Source: Micrococcales bacterium 72-143 (GTDB taxonomy: Bacteria > Actinomycetota > Actinomycetes > Actinomycetales > Microbacteriaceae). From it: a DNA stretch of 64,000 bases. Numbering within the stretch: position 1 is the stretch's first letter; the number at the start of each line of letters is the position of its first letter. Below, in pieces: positions 18,516 to 27,904 of this stretch. Both the position numbers and the translations under genes were made by a program. Where the stretch lies: the NCBI GenBank assembly GCA_001898835.1, contig MKVM01000001.1:736443-800442 (forward strand), read 5' to 3'. The notes beneath the pieces were generated by a model. The model had not been told where the DNA came from, ran no database searches, and was given only the letters and a program-made list of their open reading frames with translations.

Positions 18516-21500
18516 TCAGAGGCCGAACTGCGGTCCTTCGCGCTGCGGGGAGGGCGAACGTTCGACCACGGCGAGATCGACCACCGCACGGTCGGGGTCG
18601 GCTCGCACCCCGAGCGCGGGCCGGTGGGCGCGAACAGTCTCCACGGTGATCCGGGCCTCCTCGACGGCGGGCGGTGGTTCGCCGCCGTCCTGTATTGCGG
18701 CCAGCTGCGCCTCGACACGGGTCAGGTCCGTCTCGGCATCGGCGAGGGCAGCCGCATAACGGAACGGCTGGCCGATGCGTTCCTCGGTCTCCGCGATGGT
18801 CTGCTCGGCAGCGGCGAGATCGTCGCGCGCGTGCCCGAGCAGGGTGGGGATGCCCGAGACGCGGTTCTCGATGCGCTGGATCACGCCGACGCCTCCCTCG
18901 AGGAACAGCTCGCGGGAGAGGGTGAAGCCGCTGCGGGGCACGTCGGCGAGCGTGACCTCCATGAGCAGGTCGCCGAGCATCGGCCGGGTGCCCAGGTGGA
19001 CGTCGAATCCGCTGATGCGTCCGATGACGCCGTAGTCGCGGGTGGCGTACTTGGGCGCCCACTTCAGGTCGGAGTCGTGCGCCCACCGGGCGAGCGCGTG
19101 CGCGGCGTCGACCCGCGAGTCGTAGTGCGTGCCGCGCAGCTCGATGCGGAAGCTGTCGCCGGACGTGTCGCGGATGCGCGGCACCGCCGCCTCCAGGTGC
19201 TCGATGTCATTCCCGGCGCGGCGCGCGTCGCCGCGGGCACGGTCGCGGGTGTGGATCAGCATCGACTCGTTGCGGTGGTAGGCGCGTTCCAGCCGTCGCA
19301 GCCTGGTGACCTCGTTCTGGATCATGGAGTGCTCCAGTAGCAGCGGGTTGCCGGAGCTGATCGCCTTGGCTTCCGCGGCGGACAGGGCCGAGGAGTCGAT
19401 CTCCTCGATCTCCCGGGTGTCGAGCCGGCCCCGCATGAGCTGGGCGATGAACGTCGCCTTCCGCTCGACGCCCTGCCACATGTAGGAGTCGAAGGATCGC
19501 TCGGTCACGAACCGGACGATCGCGACCTCGGCGTTCTGATTGCCCTGCCGCATGATGCGGCCCTCGCGCTGGGCGATGTCGGAGGGACGCCACGGGCAGT
19601 CCAGATGGTAGAGCGCGACCGCCCTCGCCTGGACGTTGGTGCCCACGCCCATCTTCTCGGTCGAGCCGAGCAGCACGGCGATGTGCCCGGCGCGGGCGGC
19701 GGCGAACAGGCGGGCCTTGTCGGTGTCGGTCTTGGCCTCGTGCATGAATCGGATCGCCTCGCCCGGCATCCCGCGCAGGACGAGCTGGGCGTGCAGCTCG
19801 TCGTAGGCGTTCCAGCGGTCGGGGTTCGGCGTGCCGATATCGGAGAACACCAGCTGCAACGCGCCGCGCACCGGCGAGGGCTGCCCGGTGATGACGTCGA
19901 GGTACTCGTTGTCGCGCGTGCGCTCCCAGACCCGGTGGATCGCGTCGGCGGCGGCGTCGATCTTCGTCGGGCCGGAGGGCCGGTTGGGGACGATCATGCG
20001 AATGTCCAGCGCGGCCTTGCGGCCGTCGGTGGACACGTTGAGCATGTTGTCCTCGTTGGGCGGGACCGCCTTCGCGGCGATCTTCTCCGCCCGCGCGCCC
20101 AGGTGCTCGATGAACCGTTCGAGCTCCACGGTCGGCTGCACCGGCACCGTGGCCGGCACCCGCTGCCCGTCGTCGCGGGCAACGAGGTCGGGGGTGGGCA
20201 GTTGCAGGTCTTCGGCGGTCTTCACGTCGGCGAAGATCGACCACATCTTTAGCATCTCCGGCACGTTGGAGAACTTCGCGAAGCGGGTCTTCATGCGGAA
20301 CGTGTTGTTCCCGGTCGGGGCCATCTCCATCTGCGTGACGGTCTGCCCGAACGTCGCCGCCCAGGCGTCGAACGCCCCGATCCCGGCCGCGTCGAGCAGG
20401 TCGGGACGCAGGTATCGCTGCATCACGTATGCCTCGGTGACCGAGTTTGAGATCGGGGTCGCGGTCGCCCCGGTGACGACCCTTTCGCGGCCCTGGGAGC
20501 GCAGGTACTCGAGCTTCATGTGCAGGTCGGTCGCCCTGTCCGAGCCCTCGATCGACGCGTCGCGGATGTTGGACTCCGTCGCCAGGTTCTTGTACATGTG
20601 CATCTCGTCGACGATCACGTAGTCGATGCCGGTGTCCTCGAAGCAGACCCCGACGTCGCGGGACGTGTCGGTGCGGTCCTTGAGCTTGTTCTCCAGGGCC
20701 AGGAGCTTGCGCTGGATGCGCTTGACGCTCATCCGGTCCTCGCCCTCGGCCTGGTCGAGCACCTGCTTGACGTCATCGACCTGTGAGCGGATGTACGCCT
20801 GTTGGGTCTCGGTGCGCAGCGGGATCTTCGCGAACGCGCCCTGGGTCAAGATCACGGCATCCCACTCGTTCGCCGCGGCACGGGCGACGAAGGTGCGGCG
20901 CTTGTCCGCGGTCAGGTCACCGCTGGAGACGGCGAGGATGCGGGCCTGCGGGTAGATCTGCAGCCACTCCCGCCCGACCTGTTCCAGCATGTGGTTGGGC
21001 ACGACGACGACGGGCTTGGCGATCAGCCCCATTCGGCGCATCTCCATCGCGCCCATCACCATCTCGGCGGTCTTGCCCGCGCCGACCTCGTGGAACAGCC
21101 CGGCCGAGGGCTCAGCGATCATGCGGGCGACCGCGGCGCGCTGATGCGCGCGCGGCTCGAAGCTGGCCGCCATGCCGGGCAGCGAGAGGTAGTCGCCGGC
21201 CTCGCTGTAGTCGCGCAGCACGATCGAGTTGAAGCGCCGGTTGTACTCGTCCACGAGCGCGGCGGCACGGGCGGGGTCTTCCCACACCCACTCGCCGAAC
21301 CGCTCTTGGATCAGGTCGGCCTTCTCCTGCGCGGCGGTCGTCTCGATCGGGTTCAGGACGCGGCGCATCTTCCCGCCGACGTCTTCCACCTCGTCGTAGA
21401 CGAGCAGGGTCTTCTGCTCCATGACGGCCTGGGCGATGTCGGGTGCGGGGCGCCGCTCCGTGCCCCATTCGCTCGTGGACAGCACGCCCGCCCGGCCGCC

Positions 21501-24194
21501 TCGAACCTCCCACATGCCCGGCAGCGAGTTCTCCACCCGCACGTCGGAGGTCTTCAGGATCGCGTTGAGGAAGTCCTCGTGGATGCGTTCGCTGATCCAC
21601 ACCGCGCCCAGTCGGGCGGTGATGTCCTCCACGCCGAGCGCGGCCGGCAGCACGGCGGTCAGCGCGTCGACGTTCGCCTGGAATGCGGGATCGTCGGCGG
21701 CGCGCGCCTTGGCGGCCTCCAGCTTCGCGCGCACGTCGCCGGAGAGGTAGGCGGGTGCGTGGACGAGCTCGCCGCCGACGGGATCGGTGAACACCATCCC
21801 GTCCAGCGCCGGACGGGCCTCGTGCTCGGGCATCCCCAACAGGTCGGCGATGAGGGTCAGGTCGATGCCGCCGGTGCGGTCCAGGCTCACCGCGATCGCG
21901 TCGGCGGGCGTCTCCACGCCCTGCACCTCTGGGCGCGGGGCGACGACGCGGCGGGTCATGATCGCCGCCGGCGTGGCCGTCTGCTCGGTGTCGTCGAACT
22001 GCTCCAGGGCGAGCACCAGGGGTCCGAACGGGTCGGAGCGCAGCAGCCGGATCGGGGTCGGCACGATCCGCGCGTAGGTGTCGTCCCCGGCCGGGTTCTG
22101 CCGCCCGGTCGGACGCAGCGTGTAGCGGTTGAGGGGGCCGTACTTGCCGAGGTACTTCTGGTAGTCGCGGCGCAGCGCGGCCCGTGCCTCGGTGACCTCG
22201 GCCGTGTCGTCCACGGTCGCCGACTCCAGGGTCAGCAGGGTCGTGGCGCGGTCGCGCAGCCCGAGCAGGGCGCGCAGCTCGGTGGCCGCCGACCGGGGCA
22301 CGGCGAACGGTTCCAGCGCGCCGGACGCGACGGTCGCGAACTCGCCGCCGTCGACCGGGACGATGCTGCCGTCCCACGCGGCCGGCGCGGACGGGGTGAA
22401 CGCGGCACGGCGGGACTGCTGCGCCGCGGTGCGTTCGCTCATCGTCAGCCCGAGCCGGCGCCCGGCGAACACGATCTCGTCCACGGCGAGCGCCAGGGTG
22501 CTCTCCAGCTCGGCGAGGTTCCCGGTGACGGTGAGCGTGTCCGCCCCGTACATGCCCTGCTGCACGCCGACGGTGCCGAGCATCCGCTCAGGCCGGTGGT
22601 CGAAGTAGGCGTTGATCTTCACTAACCGCCCGTCGATGCTGACCGGCGTGACGGTCTCCCACAGGTCGTCGGCCGGTGGGCGGTCGTCCTCGCGGCGGCG
22701 GAAGATGAGCAGGTCGGTGAGCACCTCCGTGCCGGCCGCGCGGCGGTGCGCGCCGGTGGGCAGGCGGATCGCCCCGACGAGATCCGCCAGGGCATTCATC
22801 TCCCGGCGCGCGCCGGGGTTCTGCGCGTCCATCGTGTAGTGCGAGGTCAGCACCGTGACGAGCCCGCCGGGCCGGGTCAGCCGCAGCGACTTGAGGATGA
22901 AGTGGTTGTGCATCGTCTGCTTGGTGCCGTTGTGGACCGGATCGTGCAAGATGACGCCGGCGAACGGCACGTTGCCGATCGCCGCATCGAAATGCGCTTC
23001 GGGCAGGCGGGTGTCGGCGAACGACTCGTCGCGGATCGTCGCGTGCGGGTAGATGCTTTGGCTGATCGCCGCGGTCACCGGGTCCAGCTCCACCCCGGTC
23101 ATCTGCGCCGTCGCCGGTGCGAGGCCAATGAACGTCCCCGCCCCGGAGCCGGGTTCCAGCACCGCGCCGCCGGCGAAGCCGAGCGCGCTCATCGCCCGCC
23201 ACATCTGCCGGACGATCAACGGGTCGGTGTAGTGGGCGTTGATCGTCGTGCGCGCCGCGGCGTCCCATTCCGCCTCGTCCAGCAGGCCGCGCAGCTCAGC
23301 GCGTTCAGCGTCCCAGCCGTCCTTGGCCGCGTCGAACACGTCGGGCAGCGCCCCCCAGCTCGACCAGCGGGCGAGCACCTGCTGCTCCTCAGCGGTCGCC
23401 GCCCGATCCTCGGCGGCCAGCGTGCGCGCGAGGCGGATCGCGGCGGTGTTCGCCTGGAACCGGGCCTTCTGCCCGGAGGGCGCCAGGTCGTCCTGCGAGG
23501 CGGGGACGAACCTGGGTGGGGCGACTAGCTCAGTTCGCGCAGGAAGCGGATCGTCGCCGCCTCCTGAAGCGTCGCCTGGTTCTCCCGCAGGTAGTCCCGC
23601 GGCGGCTCGGTCGCCACCAGGGCCTCGAGGAACGCCACCGGCACCGCCCAGTCGTTCGCCATCTGCTCCAGCTCGACCGTCGAGGGCATCAAGTCCGGGG
23701 AGTCCTGCATCCGCTCGGCCCAGGTCACGAGGTTCTCGTCCGAGGGCCGAGTCTGCTCCCATTCCTCGCGGGCCTGCTCCAGCGGCAGCTCCGGGTCGCC
23801 GATCCACACCAGCTGTGCCATCACGACCTCCTCCGCTATCCGCCGGGCCGTCACCAGCCGGGCGACCTCCTGCAAGTAATTCTGCTCCGAAGAGCGCGTC
23901 CCAGCCAGCATTGCCGTCAGGTCCGACACTTGCGCCTGCACCTGAAGGCCCAGGTTCGTGAAGAACTCCTCCGGGTTTTCCAGCGCGTGAAGCCTCCGAG
24001 GAGCCGCCCTCTCCCAATGCGCTCGGGCTGCTGCCGCGTACTTGTTCATCGGCGTGTTCCTCCCCGGTCGCCTCGTCCGGCACCTCGGATGCGAGGGCGC
24101 CGGCCAGCGATTCGTCGGCGGTCTGCTCGTCCAGTCCCCACAGGTCGAAGGCGAGCTGACCCGGATGCGGGTCGCGGTTGCGGCGGCCGGCCAT
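18516..24194 (-). CDS. Giant N6-methylase / SF2 helicase fusion protein
   Basis: The frame encodes 1,892 residues. From about residue 344 there is an adenine-methyltransferase domain with motif I (VLEPGSGAG) and a GNVPF variant of the catalytic NPPY motif. A SNF2-like helicase follows: Walker A EVGAGKT near 1036, DEMH near 1196, TGATATP, and motif VI QREGRIMRQG near 1540. A C-terminal coiled region completes it. Such proteins are common on actinobacterial conjugative elements and may protect or process transferred DNA. The first 48 residues (PGQLAFDLWGLDE) look genuine. Residues 49-223 are a low-complexity translation of a region whose codon bias favours a nested gene in another frame; coding in this frame resumes near LVAPPRFVP. 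No alternative start lies after the nested gene. Confidence 0.82.
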   Translation of the reverse strand: MAGRRNRDPHPGQLAFDLWGLDEQTADESLAGALASEVPDEATGEEHADEQVRGSSPSALGEGGSSEASRAGKPGGVLHEPGPSGAGASVGPDGNAGWDALFGAELLAGGRPAGDGPADSGGGRDGTAGVDRRPGAAAGAGPRGMGADSALGREPRDLGRADAGLPGLDALDGRAGADGERLGGAGGVPRGPGGDRAAAGLPAGEPGDASGGGDDPLPARTELVAPPRFVPASQDDLAPSGQKARFQANTAAIRLARTLAAEDRAATAEEQQVLARWSSWGALPDVFDAAKDGWDAERAELRGLLDEAEWDAAARTTINAHYTDPLIVRQMWRAMSALGFAGGAVLEPGSGAGTFIGLAPATAQMTGVELDPVTAAISQSIYPHATIRDESFADTRLPEAHFDAAIGNVPFAGVILHDPVHNGTKQTMHNHFILKSLRLTRPGGLVTVLTSHYTMDAQNPGARREMNALADLVGAIRLPTGAHRRAAGTEVLTDLLIFRRREDDRPPADDLWETVTPVSIDGRLVKINAYFDHRPERMLGTVGVQQGMYGADTLTVTGNLAELESTLALAVDEIVFAGRRLGLTMSERTAAQQSRRAAFTPSAPAAWDGSIVPVDGGEFATVASGALEPFAVPRSAATELRALLGLRDRATTLLTLESATVDDTAEVTEARAALRRDYQKYLGKYGPLNRYTLRPTGRQNPAGDDTYARIVPTPIRLLRSDPFGPLVLALEQFDDTEQTATPAAIMTRRVVAPRPEVQGVETPADAIAVSLDRTGGIDLTLIADLLGMPEHEARPALDGMVFTDPVGGELVHAPAYLSGDVRAKLEAAKARAADDPAFQANVDALTAVLPAALGVEDITARLGAVWISERIHEDFLNAILKTSDVRVENSLPGMWEVRGGRAGVLSTSEWGTERRPAPDIAQAVMEQKTLLVYDEVEDVGGKMRRVLNPIETTAAQEKADLIQERFGEWVWEDPARAAALVDEYNRRFNSIVLRDYSEAGDYLSLPGMAASFEPRAHQRAAVARMIAEPSAGLFHEVGAGKTAEMVMGAMEMRRMGLIAKPVVVVPNHMLEQVGREWLQIYPQARILAVSSGDLTADKRRTFVARAAANEWDAVILTQGAFAKIPLRTETQQAYIRSQVDDVKQVLDQAEGEDRMSVKRIQRKLLALENKLKDRTDTSRDVGVCFEDTGIDYVIVDEMHMYKNLATESNIRDASIEGSDRATDLHMKLEYLRSQGRERVVTGATATPISNSVTEAYVMQRYLRPDLLDAAGIGAFDAWAATFGQTVTQMEMAPTGNNTFRMKTRFAKFSNVPEMLKMWSIFADVKTAEDLQLPTPDLVARDDGQRVPATVPVQPTVELERFIEHLGARAEKIAAKAVPPNEDNMLNVSTDGRKAALDIRMIVPNRPSGPTKIDAAADAIHRVWERTRDNEYLDVITGQPSPVRGALQLVFSDIGTPNPDRWNAYDELHAQLVLRGMPGEAIRFMHEAKTDTDKARLFAAARAGHIAVLLGSTEKMGVGTNVQARAVALYHLDCPWRPSDIAQREGRIMRQGNQNAEVAIVRFVTERSFDSYMWQGVERKATFIAQLMRGRLDTREIEEIDSSALSAAEAKAISSGNPLLLEHSMIQNEVTRLRRLERAYHRNESMLIHTRDRARGDARRAGNDIEHLEAAVPRIRDTSGDSFRIELRGTHYDSRVDAAHALARWAHDSDLKWAPKYATRDYGVIGRISGFDVHLGTRPMLGDLLMEVTLADVPRSGFTLSRELFLEGGVGVIQRIENRVSGIPTLLGHARDDLAAAEQTIAETEERIGQPFRYAAALADAETDLTRVEAQLAAIQDGGEPPPAVEEARITVETVRAHRPALGVRADPDRAVVDLAVVERSPSPQREGPQFGL
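23525..24049 (-). CDS. Hypothetical protein nested in the 5' part of the methylase-helicase frame
   Basis: The 174-residue protein (MNKYAAAARAHWERAAP start) lies in the +1 frame relative to the surrounding giant gene. It has well-balanced composition, GC-rich third positions and a GAGGAA ribosome site before ATG 24049. The parallel frame is Gly/Ala/Arg-rich nonsense-like. Similar small proteins starting MNKYA.. occur on actinobacterial mobile elements, as I recall them; the function is unknown. It ends exactly where meaningful sequence resumes in the outer frame. Confidence 0.75.
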   Translation of the reverse strand: MNKYAAAARAHWERAAPRRLHALENPEEFFTNLGLQVQAQVSDLTAMLAGTRSSEQNYLQEVARLVTARRIAEEVVMAQLVWIGDPELPLEQAREEWEQTRPSDENLVTWAERMQDSPDLMPSTVELEQMANDWAVPVAFLEALVATEPPRDYLRENQATLQEAATIRFLRELS

Positions 24195-24263
24195 CAGGCC
24201 GCCTCCGCGTCAGGAGTGCGCGGTGAGACTGGCATGGATGCTCCCGTGATCGGACGCCGACGC

Positions 24264-24818
24264 TCAGGGGCGGATCTCGCCCGTGTCCGGGTCGAGGTTG
24301 CGGTAGAACTCGTCCTCGGCCGCCCGGCGTCGGGCAACGTCGTCGAGGACGTGCTGTACGAAGTCCGCGTCCCGGTCGGTGATCGGGTTCTCCTCGACGG
24401 GCTCGGCGGGTTCCTCGCCGGGCCACACGGTCTGCCGGGTCGGACGGTCGCGGTCCAGGCGAGTGCCGCTCGCGGCGACCCACTCGCGCAGCCGGTGCCG
24501 GGCGTCGGCGAAGTCTCTGTGCCAGCCCAGCGGTGCGGAACCGTTCTGCTCCGGGTCGTAGGCGCCCAGCCAGTGCAGGTGCAGGGCGCTCAGTTCCCAG
24601 ACGAGCTCGGGATGCCGGTGCCACAGCGGCGGGATCACCGCGGCCGGCAGCCCGTAGGTGCGGCGCAGCCAGTTCACCCAGGCGTTGAGCTCCAGCCACT
24701 CGGTCTCGGCCTCGTCGGCGGTCAGGATGTTCCAGTTCACCGGGTGCGGCGGCTCCGGCAGCAGCTCCGGACCGGCGTCGGGGGCGGTCTCGCGCGGGGT
24801 CGCGTCGGGGGTGCTCAT
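24264..24818 (-). CDS. DUF4913 family protein
   Basis: The 184-residue protein carries a typical DUF4913 core: WLELNAWVNWLRRTYGLP, then IPPLWHRHPELVWELSALHLHW and a WHRDFADARHRLREW helix. Its N- and C-terminal parts look disordered. The family is found on actinobacterial plasmids and conjugative elements; its role is not known. It lies between the ssb and methylase-helicase genes in the same transcription direction. Confidence 0.78.
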   Translation of the reverse strand: MSTPDATPRETAPDAGPELLPEPPHPVNWNILTADEAETEWLELNAWVNWLRRTYGLPAAVIPPLWHRHPELVWELSALHLHWLGAYDPEQNGSAPLGWHRDFADARHRLREWVAASGTRLDRDRPTRQTVWPGEEPAEPVEENPITDRDADFVQHVLDDVARRRAAEDEFYRNLDPDTGEIRP

Positions 24819-24832
24819 CGGCGGTTCGCCGT

Positions 24833-25315
24833 TCAGAGGGCGACCGCGGTCGATTCGGCGGACGGACGCCGCGGCGTGTCCGAGATCGGCGCCGGCTTGC
24901 GGCGCGGGCGCGGCGTAGGCCGCTCGGCGGCATCCGCCTCCACCGTCTGCCCGGCGCGCCGGCTGCGGTCGACGTCGTACCGGGTGCGCAGGCTGTCGTG
25001 CCCGATCGCGGCCGCGATGAACTCCTCGTCGCGGATCGTCTTGCCGTCCCGCTCGTAGGTGAAGGGGTGGACGCGGCCGCTGGCGACGAAGCTGTCGTCC
25101 TTGACCAGCAGGGCGTGGGCACGCTTGGCGGCGGCGCGGAACAGGACGAGGTGGTGGAACGTCGGCTCGAGGTCGGTCATGGTGCCGTCCGGCTCCTCAC
25201 GCTGATGCCGCACGCCGACCCTGGCATAGAACCGAGCCTGCCCCTTGGAGGTCGTGGTCAGCTGCGGCTCGGTCGCGATGAACCCGGTCAGCGACTGCTG
25301 GGTCTGGATGCTCAC
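24833..25315 (-). CDS. ssb: Single-stranded DNA-binding protein
   Basis: The 160-residue protein has an OB-fold SSB domain in its first 110 residues (LTGFIATEPQLTTTSKGQAR, ARVGVRH, HHLVLF, ASGRVHPFTYERDGK). The tail is basic and Pro-rich and lacks the DDDIPF-type acidic tip. Element-borne SSBs coat single-stranded DNA during transfer. It starts at GTG 25315 behind AAGGAG. Confidence 0.85.
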   Translation of the reverse strand: MSIQTQQSLTGFIATEPQLTTTSKGQARFYARVGVRHQREEPDGTMTDLEPTFHHLVLFRAAAKRAHALLVKDDSFVASGRVHPFTYERDGKTIRDEEFIAAAIGHDSLRTRYDVDRSRRAGQTVEADAAERPTPRPRRKPAPISDTPRRPSAESTAVAL

Positions 25316-25329
25316 GTCGTGCTCCTTGC

Positions 25330-25341
25330 CTGTCGTGACAG
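25330..25341. promoter_or_regulatory. Perfect palindrome upstream of ssb
   Basis: CTGTCGTGACAG has five-base arms around GT and lies about 15 bases before the ssb start, beside a backbone 9-mer. It could be an operator; no binding protein is known. Confidence 0.3.
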
Positions 25342-25369
25342 CCGCCAGATGCGGCCGTTCCCGTCAGGC

Positions 25370-25378
25370 AGGTGCGCG
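25370..25378 (-). promoter_or_regulatory. CGCGCACCT motif, copy 3
   Basis: Located 54 bases before the ssb start in the gap after the T4CP gene, oriented toward ssb. Confidence 0.5.
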
Positions 25379-25389
25379 CCCGCTGCCAG

Positions 25390-27156
25390 TCATGCGGGGC
25401 GACGCAGCGCCGCCTCGATCTCGGCACGGTCGGCCTTCAGCGTTGAGGCGTCCTCCCGGCTTGTCCACGACCGCAGATCGGTGACGATCGGCGGGGCCGA
25501 GCGCAGCAGCGTGATCCCGGTGCCGAATGGGAGGGTTCTGATGGTCTCGGGCGGCATCACGGCCACCCGGCGCACGGAGCGTTGCGAGGAGCGCGAGCCG
25601 CGGTCGCCGATCGTGTCCGAGTGGGTGGTCTCGTCCCGCTCCCCGATGAGGGTCGACAGGTCTTGCAGGTCGCGTGAGCCGGACGCGCCGCCGAGGACGA
25701 TCTTGACGATGGAGGCATCCCAGATCGCCGCGGCGGCGTTCTCGCCCCACTTCTCCCGCGCCTGGGCGAGGGACTGCAACACGGGCATGGTCGTGATCCC
25801 CGTGCCACCTCCCTCCGCCATCAGCGTGGGCAGGCTCGGCAGGGGCGCGAGGTTGCCGATCTCGTCCAACGCGAGCAGCAGCGGGGGGTCCAGGCGTGCG
25901 CCGGGTGAGGTCGCGGCCAGGTGCCTGGCCGTCTCCACAAGGTCTTCCACGAACGCGGAGACCAGCGCCGAGGAGCCGCCGGCGCCCGCGGAGGTCGCCA
26001 GCAGGTAGAGCGTCCCACGCTGGGTGAGGAACGCGGCAGGGTCGAAGTCCTCACCGGGGCGCGGGGTGACCGCTTCCAGCACGCGGGGGTCGGCCAGACA
26101 GCTCAAGGCGAGGGAGACGCCTTGCCAGATCGAGTCGCGGGTGCGGGGGTCGGCGTGGATCATCGCTTCCAGCGACTCGGCCCATCCGGTCGCCGCCTGC
26201 GGGTGAGCGGTGAGGATCGCGATGGCCTCGGCGGCGGCGGTCGGGTCCAGGGTCCAGCGGAACAGCTCGGCGGCTCCGCGACCGTCGAGGGCTGCGGCGT
26301 GCAGCAGCGCCTGGAGCGCGGTGCGGGTCTTGCCCTCCCAGAACCCGCCGCCTTCGACGCCGCCCGAGGACAGCCCGGTCCCGGCGGCCAGGCCCGTCGC
26401 GCGGATCATCGCCGTGAGCGGGGTCTCGCAGCCGCGCACGGGCGACCAGCGCAGCCCGGCCGGGACGCCTTCGGCCAGGTGCTGCGGGTCGAACACCGCG
26501 ACGGGGCCGCGCCGCAAGCGTGCACGGAGGGTGGCGGTGAGGTTGTCGGGTCGGGTCGAGGTGGTCACGACCGCGCCGGGCGCGTCGAGGATCGCGTTGA
26601 TCGCGACGAACATGCCCTTGCCCGCGCGAGGCGGGCCGATCAGCAGGATGCTGTCCTCCACCGACGCCCACACTTGGCGCCCGTGCGAGCGGCCTAGCAG
26701 GTAGCCGACGTCGGCCGGCTTCGGGTCCGAGACTGACGGGCGCAGCGTGGAGGCGCGGCGCAGCAGCGCCCGGCTGGAGGCGGCCTGGGCGACCTCCGCG
26801 CCGGTCGCGGTGCCCTGGATGCGGTGCGGGTCGCGGCGGGTCGCCGTCGAGTGCCGGCGCAGCAGCGACCAGCCCCACCAGCCTGCGGCGCCGATGACGG
26901 CGAGCAGCAGGGCCGTCACGATCCAGTAGACGACCGGGTTCAGCCCCGGCGCGCCCAGCGGGTCACCGGGGTCGCCGGGACGCAGCAGCACACCGAGGCC
27001 GGCCTCGATGCCGCCGGCCGGCTGCGGGGCCCTGGTCAGGAACGCCGTGATCGTCCCGGCGACCCGCAGCGCCCCGGCGAATCCGGCGACAGCGACGAGC
27101 AGGCCGATGCCGAGGTTCGCGAGCAGGTCTTCGGGGCCGCGGCCCGTCGGGCTCAC
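25390..27156 (-). CDS. Type IV coupling protein (VirD4/TraG-like)
   Basis: A 588-residue ATPase with two N-terminal membrane regions (about 15-40 and 75-98), Walker A GPPRAGKG at 174-181 and Walker B LLLALDEIGN near residue 435. A late TraM-recognition-like domain follows. It links the relaxosome to the secretion channel at the inner membrane and pumps DNA. GTG 27156 overlaps the stop of the previous gene. The GTGA overlap and the order with SSB and VirB4 fit actinobacterial ICE backbones. Confidence 0.9.
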   Translation of the reverse strand: MSPTGRGPEDLLANLGIGLLVAVAGFAGALRVAGTITAFLTRAPQPAGGIEAGLGVLLRPGDPGDPLGAPGLNPVVYWIVTALLLAVIGAAGWWGWSLLRRHSTATRRDPHRIQGTATGAEVAQAASSRALLRRASTLRPSVSDPKPADVGYLLGRSHGRQVWASVEDSILLIGPPRAGKGMFVAINAILDAPGAVVTTSTRPDNLTATLRARLRRGPVAVFDPQHLAEGVPAGLRWSPVRGCETPLTAMIRATGLAAGTGLSSGGVEGGGFWEGKTRTALQALLHAAALDGRGAAELFRWTLDPTAAAEAIAILTAHPQAATGWAESLEAMIHADPRTRDSIWQGVSLALSCLADPRVLEAVTPRPGEDFDPAAFLTQRGTLYLLATSAGAGGSSALVSAFVEDLVETARHLAATSPGARLDPPLLLALDEIGNLAPLPSLPTLMAEGGGTGITTMPVLQSLAQAREKWGENAAAAIWDASIVKIVLGGASGSRDLQDLSTLIGERDETTHSDTIGDRGSRSSQRSVRRVAVMPPETIRTLPFGTGITLLRSAPPIVTDLRSWTSREDASTLKADRAEIEAALRRPA

Positions 27157-27734
27157 GGGCGGTCCCGGTCGGGATGGTGGACGGACAGGGTGCCGGAGAT
27201 GCGGCCCAGCAGCAGCACCTCGCGCGTCGGCGCCAGCTCGAGCAGATGCCGTTGCAGCAGGGCGCGGCCGTGCCCGGTCGGGCCGGCGTCGGAGTGGGCG
27301 ACGATGACGGCCAGGGCGACGTCCTCGCCGGGCACGAACCCGTCCGCGCTCACCTCGATCAGCGCAGGGACCGCAGCCGCCGGAGCCGAAGCCTGCTGGG
27401 GAAAGGCAGGCTCGGGAGGGGCGAAGCGGCTCCGGCGGCGCGGTGGCGTGAGGATGTCGGTGAAGGTCGAGCCGTCCGCCTCATGCACCTCGACGCGGAT
27501 CGGGCTGTTCAGGGCGGCGGTGAGGTGATCGGCGAGCGCCCCGAAGGTGTCGCGCCGCAGCGGCCCAAGCGCCTCCGGTGGGGTGAACGGTGCGCCGTCG
27601 ACCGAGACGGCCAGGGCGCCGTCGGGTGCGACGTCGACCCGGACGTGCGGGACGTGGATGATCGGCTGGGCGGTCGCGGCCGTGTTGTCGGGCTCGTCGG
27701 CCGGGTCGCTGCTGCGCCGGTAGCGGGGCTTCAC
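27153..27734 (-). CDS. Hypothetical conjugation-module protein
   Basis: Starting at GTG 27734, this gives 193 residues. A short basic head and a disordered DPADEPDN region are followed by a beta-rich domain (HVRVDVAPDGALAVSVDG), a Pro/Ala linker and a second domain (VPALIEVSADGFVPGEDVALAV). It overlaps the T4CP start by four bases. It was probably once directly downstream of virB4, from which the tandem recombinase elements now separate it by 12 kb. No family is recognised. Confidence 0.6.
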   Translation of the reverse strand: MKPRYRRSSDPADEPDNTAATAQPIIHVPHVRVDVAPDGALAVSVDGAPFTPPEALGPLRRDTFGALADHLTAALNSPIRVEVHEADGSTFTDILTPPRRRSRFAPPEPAFPQQASAPAAAVPALIEVSADGFVPGEDVALAVIVAHSDAGPTGHGRALLQRHLLELAPTREVLLLGRISGTLSVHHPDRDRP

Positions 27735-27845
27735 GCCACGCCTGTCTCTACTGTTACGGGTTCTTCGTGTGTTCTCACATCCGTTAGGTGTGCCGCGGCG
27801 CCCCACGACGGGTTCGTGGTGCTTTGTGGATCGGGTGACGCGTCT

Positions 27846-27900
27846 TCGGGATTCCTGAAGGTTTCCATGTAATCTCGAAGCATGATCGGGATTCCTGAAG
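27846..27900. repeat. Direct repeat at the left end of element 1
   Basis: TCGGGATTCCTGAAG occurs at 27846-27860 and again at 27886-27900, just before the first recombinase gene. The second copy extends to GATCGGGATTCC (27884-27895), which is matched by GATCAGGATTCC at 33533-33544. Confidence 0.6.
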
Positions 27901-27904
27901 TGGG

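Noticed and set aside
27153..27734. Relaxase candidate next to the T4CP
   Set aside because: The protein has no His-hydrophobic-His cluster, catalytic Tyr motif or helicase domain, so it cannot be called a relaxase.
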